From: Cryptosporidium bovis | Lineage: Eukaryota > Apicomplexa > Conoidasida > Eucoccidiorida > Cryptosporidiidae | DNA: 43,925 nucleotides | Assembly: GCA_009768925.2 (NCBI GenBank) | Contig: VHIT02000005.1 | Coordinates: 1 to 43,925, forward strand | Reading direction: 5' to 3' | Part shown: positions 9,019 to 18,792 of the stretch, in pieces | Numbering within the stretch: position 1 is the stretch's first letter | How the letters are laid out: the number at the start of each line of letters is the position of its first letter | The notes under the pieces: model-generated | Database searches by the model: none | Seen by the model: the letters and a program-made list of their open reading frames with translations, nothing else | What the model was told of the DNA's origin: nothing | Made by a program: the position numbers and the translations under genes

Positions 9019-10105
9019 TAAAATTCGAGCGGCCGCAATTGTACTGTTGAATATTCGTTAATTTAATAACAAGGTTATTTGTTTTGTATTTGGAATTATT
9101 ATTAAGGTTTGAGTGTATTTTGCTGTAAAAATAAACTATATTTCTTTTATTCAATATGATAAATTAAGGAGAGGGGCGTGCCACTGTTGTAAAATCCACC
9201 CTAGCTTTTCATATGTATGTATGTTTCTTCGCAAGTGTTCCCCTCAATTGTTTTTTCACTGCAAGGGGTTCTTCCTTTTTGCATAACTCGGTTACATGTT
9301 CATTCCTGCAGTTATTACCGATCAATTTTTTGAGTTTACCCTCAGGGTTTTCCTATTTACTACTAATCATCATATTGAGTACTTTGTTTCGTCTCGTTTA
9401 TCTGTAGAGGTGCTAATTCTGGGGGGGGTGGAGGATTCGCCTCAAATTTGATGCCCTATTGACTAGTTTCCTTGTTACTGTTCATCCTTGGATGTCACCA
9501 TTTACAATGGTGTGTTATTACCTTCGTTTAAACACAAATAAAGGTACTGTCCTGCACTTTATCTTCATTGTCACACCCCCTCGATACATGCGTATGGGAC
9601 GCAAATTTAAATAGAAGAGATTCATGCTCTGTGTTTCTGTTTTTGCTCACTTTATTGTGAAAGATCGGATGCAAGTAGAACATTTGCGTTACAGCATTAA
9701 AAAATTGGTAGGACCTCATAGAGAGAAAAAAGGTGGAGAGAATAGAACGACAGATCTTAGTAGAAAAGATAAATGAATGAGTTATCAATTTGCTTCTTAC
9801 ATTTAACTAATTAGGAATTGCAAAATAAAAAAACTATATTTCAATTAAATTGCTGTACTGTCGCCAGTAAATGTTAAATAACATAGAAATACCGAGGGCG
9901 GGTCATTTAGGTTGACTTTAAAACGAATGCAAATAGAAACAATAGATGAATATTGATAGAACATAAACAATTGTTTACTTTATAAGGTGTTTTTACACAC
10001 AATCAATTAATTATTTATGTTTATATGTATAGCTGCAAATACAAGCTCATTTTTCTCCGTATTTCCCCGATACATTACACTGCTGGAACGGAAATACATT
10101 TATAA
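9019..10105. other. Long intergenic region between H4 and U2AF genes
   Basis: With the H4 promoter, this is the longest stretch without a gene in the window. The part from about 9170 to 9560 is less AT-rich and holds an inverted repeat CACCAT-TTACA-ATGGTG (9496-9512), a G8 run followed by TGGAGG (9421-9434), CCCCT/AGGGG arms (about 9240-9270) and CCCTCAGGG. The open frames here are short or lack ATG. A GGCGGGTCA motif at 9897-9905 is about 200 bases upstream of the U2AF start and may be its E2F-like site. An unannotated RNA gene could lie at 9170-9560; none was recognised. Confidence 0.4.
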
Positions 10106-10909
10106 ATGGCAGAACATTTAGCCAGGATAATAGGTACAGAAGAAGATCGTGTAAATTGCCCTTTTTATTGGAAAATAGGAGCTTGTCGTCATGGAGATCA
10201 ATGTAGCAGAAATCATTACAAACCTTCAAGTAGTCCAACTTTGATCATAAGACATATATATGAAAATAGTCCAGTAGCTCTTGCAATAGCAGAAGGTCAA
10301 GAGGTGAATGACAAACTGGCAGATGAGGAATCAGATAAAGTAGAGACGTTTTATGGAGAAATGTTTAGTGAACTGTCGAAATACGGAGAGATTTGTGAGC
10401 TCTTGATATGTGACAATATAGGTGATCATATGATGGGCAATGTTTACGTCAGATATTCAAGCGAGGAGTATGCTAGGTCTGCATTGATTAATTTAAGAAA
10501 CAAAGGCTATATGGGAAAACAAGTAAAAGCAGAACTCTCACCCGTAAGTGATTTTAAGGAGGCAAAATGTAGACAGTACATTGACGGATGTTGCAATAGA
10601 GGTGGTTATTGTAATTTTATGCATATTAAACACGTTCCAAGATGTGTTAAAGACAAATTTTTCAGTGAAATGTACTCTAAGTATCCCGAATATCTTCCAA
10701 AAAGAGAGGGGTATAGAGGTGAAGACAGTTTAGGATTTGGTGTTGAAAGTGTGAGAGACCATAAAAAACATGGTTATCGAAGGGACGATTGCCACTATAA
10801 AGAGAGGAACAGTGATGACATCTATTCCAGACCAAGAAAAACACAGAGACAATCTTCAGAAGAAAGAAGAATGATGATTGAATCTTGGAACAAACAAAGA
10901 GAAAAATAA
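10106..10909 (+). CDS. U2AF1: Splicing factor U2AF small subunit
   Basis: A 267-residue protein with the U2AF35 layout: CCCH zinc finger 1 (C18, C27, C33, H37), a UHM/RRM-like domain at about 44-146 including the VYVRYSSEEYARSAL motif, and CCCH zinc finger 2 (C155, C163, C169, H173). U2AF35 reads the AG at 3' splice sites and partners the large U2AF subunit on the polypyrimidine tract. The opening MAEHLARIIGTEEDRVNCPF is typical of the family. The C-terminal tail (about 200-267) is charged but has few RS dipeptides, so a true RS domain is missing. Its presence agrees with the spliced genes in this window. No intron. Confidence 0.95.
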   Translation: MAEHLARIIGTEEDRVNCPFYWKIGACRHGDQCSRNHYKPSSSPTLIIRHIYENSPVALAIAEGQEVNDKLADEESDKVETFYGEMFSELSKYGEICELLICDNIGDHMMGNVYVRYSSEEYARSALINLRNKGYMGKQVKAELSPVSDFKEAKCRQYIDGCCNRGGYCNFMHIKHVPRCVKDKFFSEMYSKYPEYLPKREGYRGEDSLGFGVESVRDHKKHGYRRDDCHYKERNSDDIYSRPRKTQRQSSEERRMMIESWNKQREK

Positions 10910-11353
10910 AATATGTCATTTTACATTTGATTAATATATTTGAATAAGCACACATGTATTTAGATACAAATGTGACAAAGGTTATCTTAATGCATTTATA
11001 TTCTAAGTGAATAATTGATTCAGGCATCTTAATTAAGAGACTTAATTATTATGAATAAAGCCTAATATTCTTCCATTTATGCAAAATCTTCTTCATTAAT
11101 GTTAATTCCAAGTATTGCTTTCTTGAAAAATATCTTATAACTATTGAATCTGAAACAAAAAACTCAAGTTATGTCGGAAATAAAGACATGTTATATATTC
11201 CTAATTGCTGCATATACCTAAATCGCATTTACAGACTATTATTAGCTTGGTAAATTGAAGCTGCAATAGACGGCATTCAAAGAAGTGGGAATAAAATTCA
11301 ATTGTCCCGACCTTACTTTTTCTGTTACACTGTAGAAAATCCGAGTGACATTC
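10910..11353. other. Convergent 3' spacer between U2AF and PHD genes
   Basis: AT-rich spacer with no gene seen. It contains a perfect inverted repeat TAATTAAG-AGA-CTTAATTA at 11030-11048, near midway between the two stop codons, which could mark the ends of both transcripts. Confidence 0.4.
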
Positions 11354-12628
11354 TTAAGATTTCTGTTCCAAACATAATTTGCAGATTTGTTTGTGGAAGC
11401 AATTGTCATGAACAGCAAATCTACAAAGTGAACATATCCTATTTCCTCTGTTACCTAGAATTTCATTGCATACGTTACAAATAAGGTCGCTATTCCCCTC
11501 AATATCCTTTATATTGTAGTCCAAATTGTTATTCATAATAATATCACAATTTATGCATATTCTAGTGCCAAACTTTGTGTCTATAAACTCAAAACCTTCA
11601 GGAATGTCATCTAAACATATTTTACCATTGGAAATAGGAAAATCAATGACATTGTGACATCTTGAACAGATATTACAATCATTGCAGATCCAGATCCCCT
11701 TTGGAACTCTAGAAAGTTTTGGGTTTAAACATGCAATATGGAAAGGTCTGCTACATATATTACAAAGAACTTGAAGGTTTTTTTTATTATTTTCACCACA
11801 AACTGTACAACTGCTACATTCAGAACATTTCCACGGAAAACTATGTTTTACTCTCAAGGATATCTCTGAATGACAACAAGTTGAATGATAAGTTTTTTTA
11901 CAACTATTGCATTCAAAAAATTCTCTAATTTGTTCATTTTCCTCACCACTTACTTCCTCTCCATCTTCACTGTATTGATCACAGCTTTCCTCAAGAACTT
12001 CTGCCATTCTTGCTTTTCCTCTCGCTCTCGTATTCATACTTATCTCTTCTCTATTCGAATCATCTCCTTTTGCTCTCCTTCTTTTACCTTTTTTATACAA
12101 GCATTCTGAAGACTCGCATTTTAATTTATTACCGGTCTCTACATTTACTCCTACCGTATTACTATCATTGTTATTATTATAATTGCTACTGGGACTCTGG
12201 TAGACAAGAGAAACCAATTTGTACCTATTCAAAATTCTCTCCTTCCTAAGTTCTTCTAACCTTTCTCTTATTTTCCTTTCCTCTGCCTGTTTCTTCTCAA
12301 ATTCTCTATTGAATTCTTCCCTCTCACGAATTACGGTTTCTTCTACTGATCTCAACATCCTAATCCTTAGTTCGTTTTTCATTCTAGATCCTTCGGAAAG
12401 AAGTTTCAATAGTGCAGGAATATTAGTAGATTGTCCATGTAAAATATCATTGTACATCGACTTTAATTGTCTATCACCGGAGAAATAAAAGCTTTTTTCT
12501 CCCTCTAAACATGTACAATACGTAAGTTTTGTTTTTTCACATTTAAAGTGATATCTATTCCTAAGTATTTCTGATCTCTCAAAAATATTTGCGATCTCGA
12601 AACCAGCAGCTTCGCTATTTCTAAACAT
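11354..12628 (-). CDS. Multi-PHD-finger chromatin protein
   Basis: A 424-residue protein. Residues 80-135 are a highly charged helix (coiled coil), 170-235 a basic then acidic linker, and 238-424 a zinc-binding array. The canonical PHD is C274-x2-C277-x11-C289-x2-C292-x4-H297-x2-C300-x14-C315-x2-C318. Before it stands an incomplete PHD (C240, C243, H248, C251, W266, C268, C271) that lacks the first CxxC pair; the junction WKCSECSSCTVCG is like that of tandem PHDs in DPF and MLL proteins. Two CxxC pairs (C321/C324, C358/C361) follow, then a third PHD-like set (C384, C387, C399, C402, H407, C410, C416, C419). Such arrays read histone H3 tails in chromatin complexes. It shares a promoter region with the SRP receptor gene. 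The exact complex is unknown. Confidence 0.8.
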   Translation of the reverse strand: MFRNSEAAGFEIANIFERSEILRNRYHFKCEKTKLTYCTCLEGEKSFYFSGDRQLKSMYNDILHGQSTNIPALLKLLSEGSRMKNELRIRMLRSVEETVIREREEFNREFEKKQAEERKIRERLEELRKERILNRYKLVSLVYQSPSSNYNNNNDSNTVGVNVETGNKLKCESSECLYKKGKRRRAKGDDSNREEISMNTRARGKARMAEVLEESCDQYSEDGEEVSGEENEQIREFFECNSCKKTYHSTCCHSEISLRVKHSFPWKCSECSSCTVCGENNKKNLQVLCNICSRPFHIACLNPKLSRVPKGIWICNDCNICSRCHNVIDFPISNGKICLDDIPEGFEFIDTKFGTRICINCDIIMNNNLDYNIKDIEGNSDLICNVCNEILGNRGNRICSLCRFAVHDNCFHKQICKLCLEQKS

Positions 12629-13097
12629 TTTAAAGTTATAAATCGTAGTATTCTATTCAGTGAAAAATTTGATTTCCTTTATTACAAACAGAAGTCAAAG
12701 TTATGGTCAAATGTTACACCAAATATACCGAAAATATGTGCAATCACAACCAATGAAAAAAGAATTCCCTTGGTTTCGAATTGGAAAAAGAAAAGGTATA
12801 AATCTGCCCAAATAGCTTTGTATTTATACTTTCACGTTTTCTATCCAACTTTTGCCATTAGATATCACACCTCAGTTCCTTTTTATTTATTATTTATGTT
12901 GAGTGGACTGGCGTTTAAACCATTCGGATATATTTCATTATTATGGTGGGGTAGTTTGGCGCCAACTAATAAGAGTGTAACGTAAAAGCATACCCAAAGC
13001 AAAAATATGGTTATATAACAAATTAAGGTTTATTGCTTTAAATAATAATAGACATTATCAGCAATTTGCAAGGCTATAAAGAAGAAGCCGTTTGGAG
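12629..13097. other. Divergent promoter region of PHD and SRP receptor genes
   Basis: The spacer is shared by two genes transcribed away from each other. Apart from the E2F-like palindrome at 12955-12965 it is AT-rich, and nothing else was recognised. Confidence 0.5.
12955..12965. promoter_or_regulatory. E2F-like palindrome TTTGGCGCCAA
   Basis: TTTGGCGCCAA is a near-perfect E2F/DP consensus in both orientations (TTGGCGCCAA is a 10-bp palindrome). It lies about 133 bases upstream of the SRP receptor ATG and about 327 bases from the PHD gene start, so it could serve both. Confidence 0.6.
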
Positions 13098-14744
13098 ATG
13101 ATAGACGGATTCTTCATCTTCAATAAATACGGACTTATTCTCTGGTCATACTACAATGAGGACGCGCCTCAACCAAAAAACTATTCTCTGAAGGATGTAA
13201 TTAAGGGTCTGGTAGAGAACATTTTCCTGGAAGAAAAACTTTCGCAAAAGCACTATGACCACGATGTTTACAGAGTGGATTGGATAACAATGAACGAACA
13301 CGATATGGTTTTAGCGGCCATATATCAGCAAGCATTTGAAATGTTTTCTTCAGGTCAATACTCAAATTCGTTGTTATGCTTAACAAGAAAGAAGGTTGTA
13401 TCGCTTATTTCCAATTTTCCTGAAGCTATAGACGATCCCCGTTTCTTTAAAGATTTCGAAATTCAGTTCTTGGAACTTATAGGCTTTTGTGACGAGAAAT
13501 ACATGACACGTGGTTCCTCAAATGCTGACAATTACATGGATGAAAAGAAACTAGATTTGTCTGATGATTTAAACACTAGTGGATTTGATTCTTTTCCCTC
13601 AACCAACAGCAAGCAGAAGAAAGGAGCAAGGCGTTGGGGCAGCCAGAAGGTTACTAAAAGGGCAATGGAGGAGCTTGATTTCTCTAAAAAATCTTGTGAT
13701 AATGTAGCAAATAGCAGTACTGAAAAGAATCTTTACATTTCTGAGCAAGATGATGAGGAACCCGATGAAATCTCAGAGATTGATGATGATTGTGTGGAAA
13801 ACAGCAAAGTTACCTCCTATTGGAGCGGACTATTAAGTAAGCATTTTGGACTCTTAGATAGTAATTGCGTAATCACAGAAGAAATGATCCAGGAGCCACT
13901 TCAAAAACTCAGGACAAAGCTTGTTGAAAAGAATGTTGCTTCCGAAATCGCTAATGATATTATAGACTCTATCTCGAAAGCAACGATTGGAACGAAACCA
14001 AAAGTTAACTATTCTAGATTAGATACTATTCTTCACAATAATCTCAAAGACGCCATTACAAGAATACTTTCTCCAAAAAAGCCGATAGATATTCTTTCAG
14101 AAGTACAAAATGCAAAAAAACACGGACAAATGTATTCAATTGTGTTTCTTGGAGTAAACGGTGTTGGTAAATCTACTAACTTGGCTAAAGTTTGTTATTA
14201 CCTAAAAAATAAGAAAAATTTAAATGTCATGATTGTTGCATGTGATACATTTAGAGCGGGAGCAATTGAACAACTTAGAACGCATGCAAATTGTCTTGGA
14301 GTACATCTTTATGAAAAGGGATATGGAAAAGATGCAGCTTTAATTGCCAAAGATGCAATTTCATATGCTAAAGAAAATAACTATGATGTTGTGCTTATTG
14401 ATACTGCTGGTAGGATGCAGGATAATACTCCATTGATGAAGTCTCTCGCAAAACTTGTCCAAGTTAATGCTCCAAATCTCGTACTATTTGTAGGAGAGGC
14501 TCTTGTTGGAAACGATGCCGTACATCAGTTGCAAGTTTTTAATAAATTCCTTGTTGAATTTGCAGACAGACCTGTAGATGGAATTCTATTAACAAAATTT
14601 GACACTGTTGACGACAAGGTGGGAGCCGCTCTTTCAATGGTTTACACAACGGGCCAACCCGTAATTTTTGTGGGCACTGGACAAAAATACTTCAATCTCA
14701 AAACTCTTTCCGTTCCTTCTGTTGTAAATGCTATCTTAAAGTGA
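13098..14744 (+). CDS. SRPRA: Signal recognition particle receptor subunit alpha
   Basis: A 548-residue protein starting MIDGFFIFNKYGLILWSY, the SRX domain that binds the SRbeta GTPase at the ER membrane. An acidic/basic linker follows (about 130-260), then the N and G domains of the SRP-type GTPases: G1 GVNGVGKST at 352-360, DTFRAGA, G3 DTAGRMQD at about 435-442, G4 TKFD at 499-502, and the closing GVGQKYFNL-like GTGQKYFNL. The receptor docks ribosome-bound SRP at the ER and the two GTPases trigger each other. The frame is open two codons further to a TTG, but the ATG at 13098 gives the family's normal start. It is somewhat shorter than the human protein, mainly in the linker. Confidence 0.96.
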   Translation: MIDGFFIFNKYGLILWSYYNEDAPQPKNYSLKDVIKGLVENIFLEEKLSQKHYDHDVYRVDWITMNEHDMVLAAIYQQAFEMFSSGQYSNSLLCLTRKKVVSLISNFPEAIDDPRFFKDFEIQFLELIGFCDEKYMTRGSSNADNYMDEKKLDLSDDLNTSGFDSFPSTNSKQKKGARRWGSQKVTKRAMEELDFSKKSCDNVANSSTEKNLYISEQDDEEPDEISEIDDDCVENSKVTSYWSGLLSKHFGLLDSNCVITEEMIQEPLQKLRTKLVEKNVASEIANDIIDSISKATIGTKPKVNYSRLDTILHNNLKDAITRILSPKKPIDILSEVQNAKKHGQMYSIVFLGVNGVGKSTNLAKVCYYLKNKKNLNVMIVACDTFRAGAIEQLRTHANCLGVHLYEKGYGKDAALIAKDAISYAKENNYDVVLIDTAGRMQDNTPLMKSLAKLVQVNAPNLVLFVGEALVGNDAVHQLQVFNKFLVEFADRPVDGILLTKFDTVDDKVGAALSMVYTTGQPVIFVGTGQKYFNLKTLSVPSVVNAILK

Positions 14745-15443
14745 TTAGTGCAGTAATTCACCGACTTTTTTCCATAGGCCACAATCTAAGTATTACTTAT
14801 ATTAAGATTCCTCTTACGTATACCCTGCGTATTAAACATTATTATGCTTATTTTTGTCAGTACAAACAAATATACTATTTGGGTATGAGTTAATAACTGT
14901 TCAACTTTTCCTATATTGTGATTGTTTTCAACCTGTTCCCTATCTAGTTACGCGTACCAAGTGTAAACCTCCAACCCCCCCCCCTCAAATACTTTGCCCC
15001 TTCCGACCTTTCTCATGTATTCCTTTTCCACTGTCTCTCCTTTTCTTGTATATTAGTCCCAAATTCCACTCAGTGTTTAGTATGGCAAACCCAAACAGAG
15101 TAGGCAAGGATATATATTATATGAAGCGCCATTTATTGACCGCCAGTGCACATGTATAATAAGATGTGTGTCCGAGTATGAGCAAAGTGCAAGATAAATT
15201 TGAGAAAAAGATTTCTCAATCAATTCAGTAGTCAAATGTATATTGCATAAAGACTCAGGCCAACTGGCCAAAGATAGACGAGTGGTTGGTATAGTGTGAA
15301 ACACCAGTCTATTAATTGAGTGTTTTATATATGTATTTCGGACATTTAAATAAATAGATTTAAAAAATAAATAAAAATTGAAAGATTAAAAATAAAATTA
15401 CTGCTTAAAGGTAGTATAATGTTTAGAGCAGTTTAACTAAAAG
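14745..15443. other. Intergenic region with a C10 tract
   Basis: No supported ORF. A CCTCCAA-C10 tract lies at 14968-14984 in a pyrimidine-rich stretch that continues to about 15060. A similar motif in reverse orientation (GGGGGGGGTGGAGG) lies at 9421-9434. Bases 15125-15300 are of mixed composition, with TTGGCCAGTTGGCC-like symmetry near 15255-15270, but no tRNA or snRNA was recognised. Confidence 0.4.
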
Positions 15444-16928
15444 ATGAAGAACTTGAAGGAGAAAGAAAATTATTCCTTGAGTTCATTAGTATTCGTTTCA
15501 TTTTTCACAGTTAGTGGAGGTTCATATGGGTCAGAAGTTGTACTTCCGGTAATAGGAGTCAGGAACTTCACATATATCCAAATATCAATTTGCATATTGT
15601 ATGCGATACCCCTGATATTAACATACGACTTAATGTGCAACTCATTTCCAGGAAATTCTGGACCTAAAGATTGGTGTAGAGTGATGTTGGGACCATTTTC
15701 AGGCCACTTCGTTGACGTACTTTACATGTTCATGGAAATAGGGATGCTTTTATCATTTGTTGGAATTGCTTCAGCCTACATTAATTCATTCCTTGGGTCA
15801 ATGAAAAATGGATTACTTTCACAGGGATCGCAGATAATAATTTCTCTAACTGTTTTTGCCTTAATAATAGCAATTTCTCTCTCACTTTCACAGTTTGAAG
15901 ACTATACGAAAATAATGTTTATAATAGTTATTTTTCCTTTGTTAATTTTGGTTATTTTTACATTCACTAAAATACCAATTAATTCTTGGTTACATATAGA
16001 TAAATTAGAACCCGATAAAGTCAATTGGATAATAGGTCTTCAATATGTTATGTGGCTTAATTGTGGATACGAAAATCTTTTTTCAAGGAATTCCAACAGT
16101 GAAGGTGGGATAGTGAATGACAACATCAGGCTCAAATTGCCGTTAATTTTGAATGTAATTCTTGTTTCATTTATTTATATTATACCTCTTTGGTGTGGAT
16201 GTTGTATATTGAATCACTTCAACAAAGATAATCATTCCTTCGAATTGGGTAATTTTTTCACTCTATCTGGATTTCTGGTTGGTGGTAATTTACTTTCCAG
16301 TCTAGTTACAATATCGGCCTGTATTTCTTCCATTGGATGCATAACCTTTGATGTTAGTTCAGTTTCTCAATTTATTATTAACAAATGGTTAAAAACATAC
16401 AATTTACAGCACCGAAATATGTATTTTTCCCAAGAGACCCTTATTTCTCTTGGAGTGGTTATTTTTTGTTCAATTCTTACTTTGTTTGTAGATCAACAAC
16501 ACTTTGCTGCAGGTGCATCAACCCTGTATGGATTTATCACTCTTATTGTTATTGTCTCATTTTTAAAGTTTATATGGGCTTTAGATATTAAAGATGAATA
16601 TTTGTATGTAAAATCGGAGTCTCACCTCCCTCTTACTCAAAGAAAAATTCAGATAATCAACCAGGATACTTGCTACGTACCATACACTCAAACATTCATT
16701 GATTCACTTTATTTTGGAAATATTTCACTTAAATTCAAACAAATTCTTCACACAATTATCATAATTCCAACAATCTTATTTGTATCAGTTATTTTCTTTA
16801 CATCATCTTCTTTGTTATATATCATTTTTATTATTGCTTCGTTTTTGGTAGCCTATATTTCTTTTGTTTCAGATGAAAGCAACGATCGAAATTACATTAA
16901 CAATGTAAAAATTAACAGACTTAAATAA
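15444..16928 (+). CDS. APC-superfamily amino acid/polyamine transporter
   Basis: A 494-residue polytopic membrane protein with some 11-12 hydrophobic segments. The opening SSLVFVSFFTVSGGSYGSE corresponds to the first transmembrane helix of the amino acid-polyamine-organocation superfamily, where the unwound GG(S/P)YG segment binds the amino group of the substrate. It resembles most the polyamine/LAT-like branch (compare VSGGPYGIE). The second span and the following WCRVMLGPFSGHFVDV match the segment after TM2 (W-x-x-AFGPFWGF). The N and C termini appear cytosolic. Substrate cannot be told; amino acids or polyamines taken from the host cell are likely. No intron and no obvious signal peptide; the ATG is the first in frame. 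Confidence 0.75.
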   Translation: MKNLKEKENYSLSSLVFVSFFTVSGGSYGSEVVLPVIGVRNFTYIQISICILYAIPLILTYDLMCNSFPGNSGPKDWCRVMLGPFSGHFVDVLYMFMEIGMLLSFVGIASAYINSFLGSMKNGLLSQGSQIIISLTVFALIIAISLSLSQFEDYTKIMFIIVIFPLLILVIFTFTKIPINSWLHIDKLEPDKVNWIIGLQYVMWLNCGYENLFSRNSNSEGGIVNDNIRLKLPLILNVILVSFIYIIPLWCGCCILNHFNKDNHSFELGNFFTLSGFLVGGNLLSSLVTISACISSIGCITFDVSSVSQFIINKWLKTYNLQHRNMYFSQETLISLGVVIFCSILTLFVDQQHFAAGASTLYGFITLIVIVSFLKFIWALDIKDEYLYVKSESHLPLTQRKIQIINQDTCYVPYTQTFIDSLYFGNISLKFKQILHTIIIIPTILFVSVIFFTSSSLLYIIFIIASFLVAYISFVSDESNDRNYINNVKINRLK

Positions 16929-17094
16929 GACTAAGTGTTCTCAATGTGTGCTATAATTTTAAATATATGTTCACAAAAGTAAGTATTCACATATTAATTC
17001 AAGGAATAAAGTGTATGAATGTATCATTTTTCTTTAAAATACCATTCTTCTGAAATTTAAGATCTTTTGTTTTTCAAGTAACTACTTTTGTCAT

Positions 17095-17103
17095 CGGCGC
17101 CAA
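17095..17103. promoter_or_regulatory. E2F-like motif upstream of the PUS3-type gene
   Basis: CGGCGCCAA lies about 80 bases upstream of the ATG of the pseudouridine synthase gene, in otherwise AT-rich DNA. It shares its core with the palindrome at 12955. Confidence 0.45.
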
Positions 17104-17183
17104 GCGGCTTCTGATATTTTTATTAAATAGGCATCTCTGACTTGGAATGGCAAAATTTGATTGCTAAATTAAATCGAATAGAG

Positions 17184-18288
17184 ATGGAGACTTTTAAGAA
17201 TATGAGGAAAGAGAGAGAGAAGTCTGAACTGGACTGGTCAAAGGTCAGTATTTCTCGCTTTTTACTAAAAGTATCTTACATAGGAACTAATTACTTTGTA
17301 AGTTTAAGAAGCATTTTGAATTATTAAATGTAATATCAACTTTGAATAAATCTCTCGCTAAAATCTCATATACACTTTTTTCTTGCTTATTTCTATTTTC
17401 TCTTTATGTTTTCATGCTAAACTTTTTTTATTCAAAAAGGGAGTAGCTTATCAAAAGGATGATGAGTTTCCAACAATAGAGGGTGAAATATACAAATCTC
17501 TTCTCCAGCTCAAACTTATCAGGGATTTAGAATCTTGTGAATTGGTCCGTTGTGGAAGAACCGATAGAGGCGTCCATTCAACAGGTAACTATATATCTGT
17601 AAACTTAAGGACAAGGAGCAAGGATTTGGAGCCGTACAACTACACTAATATGTTAAATGGAGTACTCCCGTGGGATATCAGGATTTTGGGGTTTTGTCAG
17701 GTAAGGAACAACTTCAGTGCCAGATTCGACTGTTCTTATAGAATATACAAATATTTCTTTCCACTTTCGTATTATAAACAAAGGAATCCAAAATTTCCCT
17801 TTATAACTCCAGAAGGAGTTGATATTATGAATAAGGCTGCTAAACAATTCATAGGCACCCACGACTATAGAAGATTTTGTAAGATGGATTTGAAAAATGG
17901 GAAGCATAAAACATATACGAGAACAATTTACGAATTTGAAATACAAATCCCAAACCAAGAAGAAAGTAAATACGCAATTGCCACTATTAAAGGATCTGCT
18001 TTTTTGTGGCATCAGGTCAGACTGATGATTGGCATATTATTTGAGATTGGACAATCTAAAATGAATCCTGGAGTCATATCCGAAATGCTTAAAAATTACG
18101 ATGATAAAAACACTGGTGAGCATTTTTTTCACATGGCAAGTGAAACTGGACTCATCCTTTGGGATTGTGTTTTCGAAGAATACACTATTCAAAGCATTCC
18201 TTATTCCCTCGAAACTTTCATAGAAGAAGCCAATGATTTGGAATTTAAAACTTCTATTTATAAATTTATGGGTTCCTGTACAAAATAG
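17184..18288 (+). CDS. PUS3: tRNA pseudouridine synthase, Pus3/Deg1 type (two exons)
   Basis: The coding exons are 17184-17297 and 17440-18288, giving 320 residues. The junction is phase 0 and restores the motif SYIGTNYF|GVAYQKDDEFPTIE, which matches the eukaryotic Pus3 start (Y-x-G-x-x-Y-x-GFA-x-Q and TIE). The catalytic motif CGRTDRGVHS has D80. YRIYKYFF, a FCKMD motif typical of Pus3/Deg1, and LWHQVRLMIGIL complete the TruA-family fold. The enzyme makes pseudouridine at positions 38 and 39 of the tRNA anticodon arm. The in-frame sequence before the ATG opens with TTG only, so 17184 is chosen. It is shorter than yeast Deg1, lacking long terminal extensions. Confidence 0.9.
17298..17439 (+). 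other. Intron of the PUS3-type gene
   Basis: A 142-base intron starts GTAAGT and ends in a T-rich tract plus AAAAAG. A TGCTAAAC branch-point-like sequence is near 17415. Splicing joins the two halves of the conserved N-terminal motif. Confidence 0.85.
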
Positions 18289-18792
18289 TCATACTTTTAC
18301 AACATACTATTATTTTGTGGGTAGGTACTATTTTTTTACAATTTTTGCATGTACATGCATTTACATATAATGATTGTGTTTGCGATATTAATGTCACAGT
18401 GGCCAGAGGTACTAAACAGAACGAACTCTCCTGTACACTTTAGTTTATTTTACTTGTGACTATCAAACCTAATAGGCTTAAATAATTAGTTTTTGTTGAT
18501 TTTCTTCTGAAAGTAGTAGAAAACTGATATTAAATTTTATTAATCATTCCATTATTAACCATTTTTTGTGTGTAAGCATGTGTGTAGAGTGGCCGTTATA
18601 ATTAAATTCAAATAGTGGTTTTTTTAGGAGAAAAAAGAAAAGTACTGATAAATGTTTTTTTTAATATGCAAAAATAAATAAGAGAAATGATATCACAAGT
18701 AATGAAGATAGCACTGCTTATTTAAGCAAGTAAATGGTAAATGGCAAACTCGGACAAATAATAAGGATATAGAGTTAATATGGTGGTTTAAA
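18289..18792. other. Promoter region of the first secreted-protein gene
   Basis: AT-rich, no ORF. It holds a GCATGTACATGCAT inverted repeat near 18347-18360, which contains a TGCAT core like that bound by apicomplexan AP2 factors, and T/A runs close to the start codon. Confidence 0.4.

Noticed and set aside
15077-15304. A 75-codon minus-strand frame
   Set aside because: It opens with GTG, in intergenic DNA, with no family or coding signs.
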